Shown in pieces: positions 57,826-64,000 of a stretch of 64,000 nucleotides of DNA (the stretch's first letter is position 1; every line of letters begins with the position of its first letter). Location: contig JACVVK020000038.1 in NCBI GenBank assembly GCA_018292915.2, positions 393,501 through 457,500 on the forward strand. The letters are read 5' to 3'. A program made the position numbers and the translations under genes. Source of the DNA: Batillaria attramentaria. Its lineage: Eukaryota > Mollusca > Gastropoda > Batillariidae. A model generated the notes under the pieces. That model saw nothing but the letters and a program-made list of their open reading frames with translations. It ran no database searches and was not told the origin of the DNA.

Positions 57826-60589
57826 ATGGCTGGTAGCGGACAGACCGAGTGTGGTAAGGCCATGATTTCAATCGTGAGGTTTAGTTCTGCGACGGTGTTC
57901 TTGGCAGACTCCGTCAGTTCGATTCTTTCTTTACTTTCCCAGACGTATGTGACCAAGTTTCACCTTGCCAAATGCATTACTTCGGTCTCTAATTTTATTC
58001 TCTCACATGAGCAAAGTCTGAGGCGCCTCCGGTCACTAGCTTTGCCTGTTTCCGTTTTCTGCGACTGGTACCGTGGTTCAGTGTGATCAAATCGTAGAAC
58101 TAGAACCCCTGCGTAGTTCACACTTTGTGAATGCATACCATGACTGTTATAGTATAAGCTGGTACTGCTTGGGAGCCTCTTGGTTTTTAGCAAAGCTGTG
58201 TAAGAAGAGAAACGGACTATGATAGAGCAACTTTCCACCACCTAGCCCTAGGCTAAAGTGGCTCAATACACCGGCAAAGAGGGGTTGAATTTTTTGGTTA
58301 ATAAACCAGACCGCTCCGTCACACTGTAGTTATTGTCTTTTCCGTTGTTTCTTTGTGCATATAAAAGATCACTGGCATCAATTTACCCAGTCCTATGTCC
58401 ACTTAGTTATAAAATAAAACACACAAAATGAAATTGAAAACAGATCATGCTTGCTGTGCTTAGAAAAATATGACAGAGAATCAGAGATGAAGAAGGAAAC
58501 AAACAAACAAACCGAAAAACAATAGATGAACTAGGAAGAAGGCGCTTGTTGTGTTGGCATTTTCTTCACTTCAGTCAGTCTTTGTGTCTAGATGAGCTTC
58601 TGCAGGACTGGTATTTCAGCAGAGTGTCGGTGATTATAATTTATGATAAAATAACAGTTCAGCAGTAGTTATAATTATTAACCCTGGTAGAGCTGAGCCT
58701 GGGATTCCAGACTGCCTCTGTGGACTTCTCAGCATAAGTCAGATGAATTCAGCAAGGATAGGGTTATAACTAACAAAAGTGATACATACAAGTTTGTATG
58801 CGATAGGTTACCATAGACTAATGGCGGGACCATGTATGTCGTGTCTGTCTACTGATATTGTCCATCTCGGATTTCGTTCCAGTGATTCCTCGGAACTTCA
58901 AGCTGCTGAGGGAGCTTGAGCTTGGGGAGAAGGGTGTTGGTGATGGCACACTCAGCTGGGGTTTGGCCAACGACAGCGACATCACTCTCTCCGACTGGAT
59001 CGGCACCATCATAGGACCACCTCGGGTAAGTTGGTGTTTTCAGCGGAATAGCAACTGAGCTTTGTTTCAGTGCAGATATGCTGATAAAATATAATTATGC
59101 AGAACACATTTAAGATTAAGGAATTTGGGTATGTAAAGTATGATTGATTTTATTGAACCACCTGATTTACAAATTTGTATTTTGAGCTCCAAAACAACTG
59201 TAGCTTGGGTTGGGTGTAGTTTTGTTCATAAAGCATAATTACGCAAAACACTTCTGAATGAGGCTTCCTCTGGTTCCAGTAGCTAGTACTATTATTAGCA
59301 TACAAATAACGAAGCTTAAACTAGTTGAAATAAGGGAAGATATAAGATACTGAGACAGCATTGCGTTGAGTTAGTCTGCAGATGTTACTGGCATTTGATC
59401 TTTGTTTATAGTAAGTAATGTGTCAGTCAGTGATGGTTTTTCACTTTTTACATGAAAAGAAAAGGAATGAAGATAAATTCATCTGTTGCTTCTCAGTCAT
59501 GAGTTCACCATCAAAGGCACATGTTCTTGCTTTGTAAGTTTGTTCAGTACAACTACAAGCCATGCAGTAGTCAAAAGACTCAGGGCACCTGATTTCTATT
59601 CTGTATGATTCTTTTACAGACTGCTTTTGAAGGCCGGATATACACACTGAAAATGCATTGTGGAGAAAAATACCCAGACCAGCCCCCTACTGTGCAGTTT
59701 CAGACCCGCATCAACTTGTCGTGTGTTCAGAAAGACACAGGGGTGGTGAGTACAGAAGAGTTTTACATGTAGTAGGTCACATGGGCAACAGTTACAATAC
59801 ATCACTTTCTGTTAGTGTTACACTTACAGTTAAACCTGTATGAGATGGAACTGCGGACTTGATCAAATTGGCGGTCTTGGACAGGTGGTTATCTTTTAGT
59901 CCACAACAATTACAAGATGGAAAACGTGCCTGACATTTCAGGCTGACATTCTACATGTGATTGGACAATAAAACACACAGCCATGCAAAGTTGTCTTTGT
60001 CCAAGACATTGTTTAACTTCAGTCACTGTTGAGATGGGAAAGTGTTGATTTCTCATGGTGTGAAGAGAAATGAAAGAGCAACAGACTATGATGCTCGACT
60101 GAAAACTTCCTTTTGTGACTGGCCTAGTTGTTGACAAATCAGAAATGTCATTTTTTTTTTTTTTTTTTTTTAGCGCTTTGCTGCTTACAAATTTGCAGGT
60201 GGAATGAAATAATTAATAAAGAAAGTAGTGTTGTTATGTCATATATATAATATAACCACTATTTATTTATTGGTAAAACACACAAAAAAATCAGCCCATT
60301 ACATTGCAATCACAAAACTTGAACGAAATAAAACACAATTTGTCGGTGCTTCTTAACTTCACTGGTGTCTCTGCTGAATTTTATGATCGGTAATTTGCTG
60401 ATGTGTTTAGAATGTGATGTGTCAAACCAATTCTTCTGCTCCCAGGTGGATCCAAAGAAGGTGAACTGCTTGCGGCAATGGAGTCGGAATGCCTCTCTGG
60501 CAGACGTTTTAGCAGGAATCCGGGATTTAATGGTATCAAAAGAAAACTATAAAGTGTCACAGCCAGCTGAAGGGACAACGTATTTCTAA
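57826..60589 (+). CDS. UBE2V2: Ubiquitin-conjugating E2 variant, UBE2V1/UBE2V2 (Mms2/Uev1) family, 4 exons
   Basis: Exons: 57826-57853, 58883-59025, 59620-59745 and 60446-60589. GT-AG junctions with consistent phases join to a 146-aa protein; vertebrate UBE2V2 is 145 aa. Family hallmarks are [12 protein letters not shown] near the N-terminus, [20 protein letters not shown], the PDQPPTVQF segment after KMHCGEKYP, and a C-terminal [15 protein letters not shown]. The HPN motif and catalytic cysteine of active E2s are absent, as expected for UEVs, which pair with Ubc13/UBE2N to build Lys63-linked ubiquitin chains in DNA-damage tolerance and immune signalling. UBE2V1 versus UBE2V2 cannot be separated here; invertebrates usually have one ancestral gene. 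Confidence 0.95.
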
Positions 60590-62640
60590 CACAGCGAGCC
60601 GTCCAAGGGACATCATCAAAGGTCAAGGTTACAGTGCATGGCTCTAACTATGGCATCCTGTTTGGATCAAGGCTGCGTTCTTGCCATGAAGGTGAAACAG
60701 GAGAGACTATCCGATGGCTGGCTTTCCTCAAGATGCAACAGCCAAGTGTTTACTAGATTAGCAGGATGGGGGGGCTGAGATGTGTGTGGTTGTTGTTGGT
60801 CATTTTGTTTTGCATACGAGTGCTCGTATGATACAGCCCTGAAAGCACGTTGTCTTTGACTGTGCCGCACTAATTGACTGGCTCCTTCATGTGTGATTTG
60901 ACTACCTGTGAAAGAAGTCTGAGAAACAAAGGGGGGGAAACAGTTTGGGTTTGTTCTGGTCACCTGCCTCCAACATTTCCTGTCATTGTGTGGGCATTTT
61001 TGTGTTTTGCTTTGTTTTTCCTCATGCATTTAGACCACGAGATGATAATAGTTCTCGTAGCAGTGCATGTTCATTAATGTAATGTTTTTGTTCTAGACAA
61101 TTTCCTTTTTTGAGTGGTGAATCATTTCTCTAGCTGTCCTGATACTAAGTGATGCATTTGAACGCATGTTCATCTTCTGTTCTTTCGTTATTTTAGTAAT
61201 CTGCAGTTCTGAGTGCTGTACATAGCATCAATACCCGAGTCCAAAAGTAAATATATATTTGAAATATCTCATGACTTTCTTTTGTTTATGTTTTTGTTGG
61301 ATGGGTGAAAAGCTAACTCAGCATAGCAGCTCTTGTCTTCTGGCTCATTTGGTAGAACCGGTATGTATACTCCATGAACACTGCTGGTGACCGCGGGCGT
61401 TTCATCTCTTCTAAAAGTTCTGTTTTATTGGAAACCGTATTAACTACAAGTGGACTTGGCCGTAGATTACCTACAGGTTCGTGTTCATATTGTACATTTT
61501 GCCAGTCTGATCTACTACACAAGACAAATTGTGTAACTGCTATTGCCTAATGAATTTATGGAATTTTCAAGTAATGAAGTGGTGTCATTTTGTGACAGGG
61601 GGGGGGGGGGGGGGCTCTTCTCCACTTTACCTGCGTCTGCTTTACTCTATTTTGTGGCTGAAATGTCATTTCAAGTGTTTACCAGTGCTCAGCAGTGTCC
61701 GCTTGTAAACATGACATGGTCCATGCTTCTCTTCAAGACTCTAATGTAAACCTACACAGGTACCTGTTCATTTGTGGATAAAACACAGTCACAGATGAAT
61801 TCAGTCTGTCTGGATGGGATTTCGCTTTCCTAAGACCTTTTTTTTTTTTTTTTGTCTCTCTCTACTGAAGGATGTTTCTGAACCATACGCCACTCTAACA
61901 ATGTTTTTCATGTGATGTACGTACCTGTAAAGTATGTTATGAGTGTGTATATCTGCAGGTTTTGTTCTGAGTGTGATTCCTCTTGGAGTCTTGCTTGTTT
62001 TGAAAAGGAGTTTATTTAAAAAGCTCCAATAATGCAAGTGTTTCATCTGTGACGTCACGACTCATACAGATAATTCTCGCCTCGGCTTCAAAGATGCTGG
62101 CAGGTCTCCAATTCAACGCAGCAGTTTAAGCTTGCAGTTTGTAAGGTTTCAACTTTCACACTTCCACATGTATGCTTTTCTGCTGCTTATGCAAATGCAC
62201 GTGTAGCAAAGTAATCCTTCAACCACTCTTGCTACACGACGAAGGCTGTTGCACGTCCTTTTCCCAGAAATGAGAATCACATATTAACATGTGAAACGCA
62301 GGTGGTTGAAGCTAACAGGAGTGTGTCCCAAATGGACGCTGTCGATGGAGTGATCCAGAAAATATGCTGTGGTGAAGTGCTTGAAGTAGCAGCAAAGAAT
62401 TTGAGGGGCCGGACAATCACTTCACGGAAAGCTTTCTGTTGCATGTTTATTACTACCTACGCTTAGAATTCCTTCATCTACTGTTCCTGAGGGATTTTGC
62501 ATTGTACTCGGAGATTCAGACAAGATGTATTTGTATGCAGTCACACCAGTGGACTATGAAATCAGGGTGCAGTGCAAGGAGTATTGATGTGTACGTCAAA
62601 GAGCATAAATAAAGGTTTCATTCAGCATCACCAGCGTTGT
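60590..62640 (+). other. Probable long 3'UTR of the UBE2V gene
   Basis: About 2 kb of non-coding sequence lie between the TAA stop and a good AATAAA. It includes a (G)n tract near 61600 and a (T)n tract near 61840. No other gene is visible. Assigning it as one UTR is inferred from the lack of an earlier strong signal. Confidence 0.5.
62608..62613 (+). promoter_or_regulatory. Poly(A) signal AATAAA for the UBE2V gene
   Basis: AATAAA within gcataaataaagg, followed about 25-40 bases later by a GT-rich stretch (gttgtatctttgtcagtgtg), the usual downstream element. Confidence 0.6.
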
Positions 62641-63865
62641 ATCTTTGTCAGTGTGAATCAGCTGCCATGATAAGCAGATCAAACAAATACATAAGCATGC
62701 AATATCAATTACCTCAGTTGATACATGCTGTTCACACTTGCCTTTGTGAAAAGGCTTCCAGGTATATGTATCTGTTTCAACCTTCGCCATATGTTGCCGC
62801 CGTGAAACTTGCGCACTGTACATCGTGGGTCTGCACACTAGTTTGATATTTACAGACGAAATGATTCCAAGGAGATTGATAAACGGAGACTAAAGCAAGT
62901 CTATGTATATTTCAGGGACTAAACAGTAACGCACACTGATGGTAATCCTGAAACAAGTTTCAGACGCGTCTCTTTTCAAGGATCAATCAGACCTCAGGGT
63001 ACTTGCCACATCAGTAACACTTAGTCCATGATAAACGTCACAAATAAGTTTATTTACAATCCTGAAAGTTCATTCACCAATTGTAAAATGTTATTTTCAA
63101 ACAGTTACACTGACATTTATTCATTGGGTGACAGGCAAATTTATGATTAACAGCCCACACACAATTCATAAACACAATAATAAGAAAGAAAAGCAAATGT
63201 ATCATCGACTTCATCAACAGAGGAGTTTTTGTACTCCTTTTTCTGTTTTGTCACTATGTTCGAGAGCACTTGACACAAGCTCTCTGACAAGTGACAATTG
63301 TTGCCAAGTGATTTTGAGTGCTCAATGGCAAACTTTAGGGTGCACATTGTAAGCACATACACACACGCCCATACAGACACATCCACATGAAAGCGAAACT
63401 GTGGCCATTATATCTACAAAGTGGAGTATTTTGAGCTACTGGCTCCAGGGGTGAGGGGGGGTTGTACCACAACTGTATACTTCATTCAATGCAAAGACTT
63501 CACAAACAAATGCGAATTTCATCGCCCCTTCCCCCCCACCCTCCTCCAATCGTGCCTGTCTCCTCCACACACATGCCTCAACCATGACAGCATACTAGAG
63601 CTGAAACAGTCACACTTAAAGTTTGGGCGATGTGATCGACAATGTGCCTTGTCGCCAAAACTTGTTTGAGTTACCCAGTCACAAGCAACCTTGCACTGCA
63701 AAATCTAGTGTGAGTAAAGACCACACTGACCATCGCATTGTTAATGGTTTTGCGGAATAATGGTCAAAGGTGCTTTAGGAACTCAAATAAATTTGGCTAC
63801 ATGGTATGTGACATGCTAGAGTGACCATTTCAGTCAAACTGAACTTTGCACCCAAACTTTTCAAC
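62641..63865. other. Downstream of UBE2V; no confident gene
   Basis: Contains a partial dispersed repeat and, at about 63050, minus-strand AATAAA, which might end a converging gene outside the window. No exon was recognised. Confidence 0.4.
62780..62832. repeat. Dispersed short-hairpin repeat, copy 3 (partial)
   Basis: aaccttcgccatatg...cttgcgcactgtacatcgtggg matches the left edge of the 5930 copy. Confidence 0.55.
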
Positions 63866-64000
63866 TAGAGGAGCAAAGCCTCCTTGGCTCACTTGTGAGA
63901 TGGGTCAAGGTCATTCAAAAGAGTATGTTTGTAAAGCTATCACTGTCTATCCTGAAGTAAGATGTCTCTTGTGTTCATAGTTCCTAAGAAAAAGGCAAAT
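63866..64000. mobile_element. TIR element with TCAAGGTCA motif, copy 3, cut by the window edge
   Basis: Begins actagaggagcaaagcctcc ... ggctcacttgtgag, matching the start of copy 2, then gggtcaaggtcattcaaaag. Continues beyond the window. Confidence 0.65.

Overview
The window is eukaryotic: it has spliced genes with GT-AG introns, tRNA-derived SINEs, non-LTR retrotransposons, many (CA)n/(CT)n microsatellites, and no prokaryotic-style gene packing. A marine mollusc, perhaps a gastropod, is my best guess. That rests on the DEAH-helicase/RBR fusion architecture, which I know from plants and lophotrochozoans, and on the repeat style. It is an inference, not a match.

Three protein-coding genes can be reconstructed exon by exon with consistent splice phases. 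(1) A minus-strand gene (17,839 to 3,471; 6 coding exons; about 2,232 aa) encodes a disordered N-terminus, a DEAH-box RNA helicase, RRM/KH-like segments and a C-terminal RING-IBR-RING2 E3 ubiquitin ligase module. (2) A minus-strand gene (57,174 to 32,178; 25 coding exons; about 1,334 aa) encodes a HEAT/armadillo-like solenoid that I do not recognise. One exon is a base short of keeping frame. (3) A plus-strand gene (57,826-60,589; 4 exons; 146 aa) is a ubiquitin E2 variant of the UBE2V/Mms2 family. Genes 2 and 3 are head to head across about 650 bp containing a perfect palindromic CRE.

Layout. 0-3.4 kb: repeats and a LINE fragment folded back on itself. 3.4-17.9 kb: helicase-RBR gene; its first coding intron carries an opposite-strand LINE whose ORF holds 30 in-frame copies of a 54-bp unit. 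17.9-25.1 kb: intergenic or 5' region with SINEs, microsatellites, a TIR element rich in TCAAGGTCA motifs, and three abutting minisatellites. 25.4-28.7 kb: a full-length but frameshifted RTE-like LINE with a 13-bp target-site duplication. 29.2-57.2 kb: HEAT gene, including a 5.6-kb G/C-tract minisatellite in one intron, a PIF/Harbinger-like MITE next to a splice donor, and a coding 54-bp repeat. 57.8-62.6 kb: UBE2V gene and long 3'UTR. 62.6-64 kb: repeats and the start of another TIR element.

I see no operon-like or defence-island system. The helicase-RBR protein and the E2 variant both belong to ubiquitin biology, but nothing in the sequence links them functionally. The most unusual signals are repeat-related: the ORF-preserving amplification in the LINE, the 5.6-kb G-tract intron, the 92-bp perfect palindrome and the nuclear-receptor-motif-rich TIR element.
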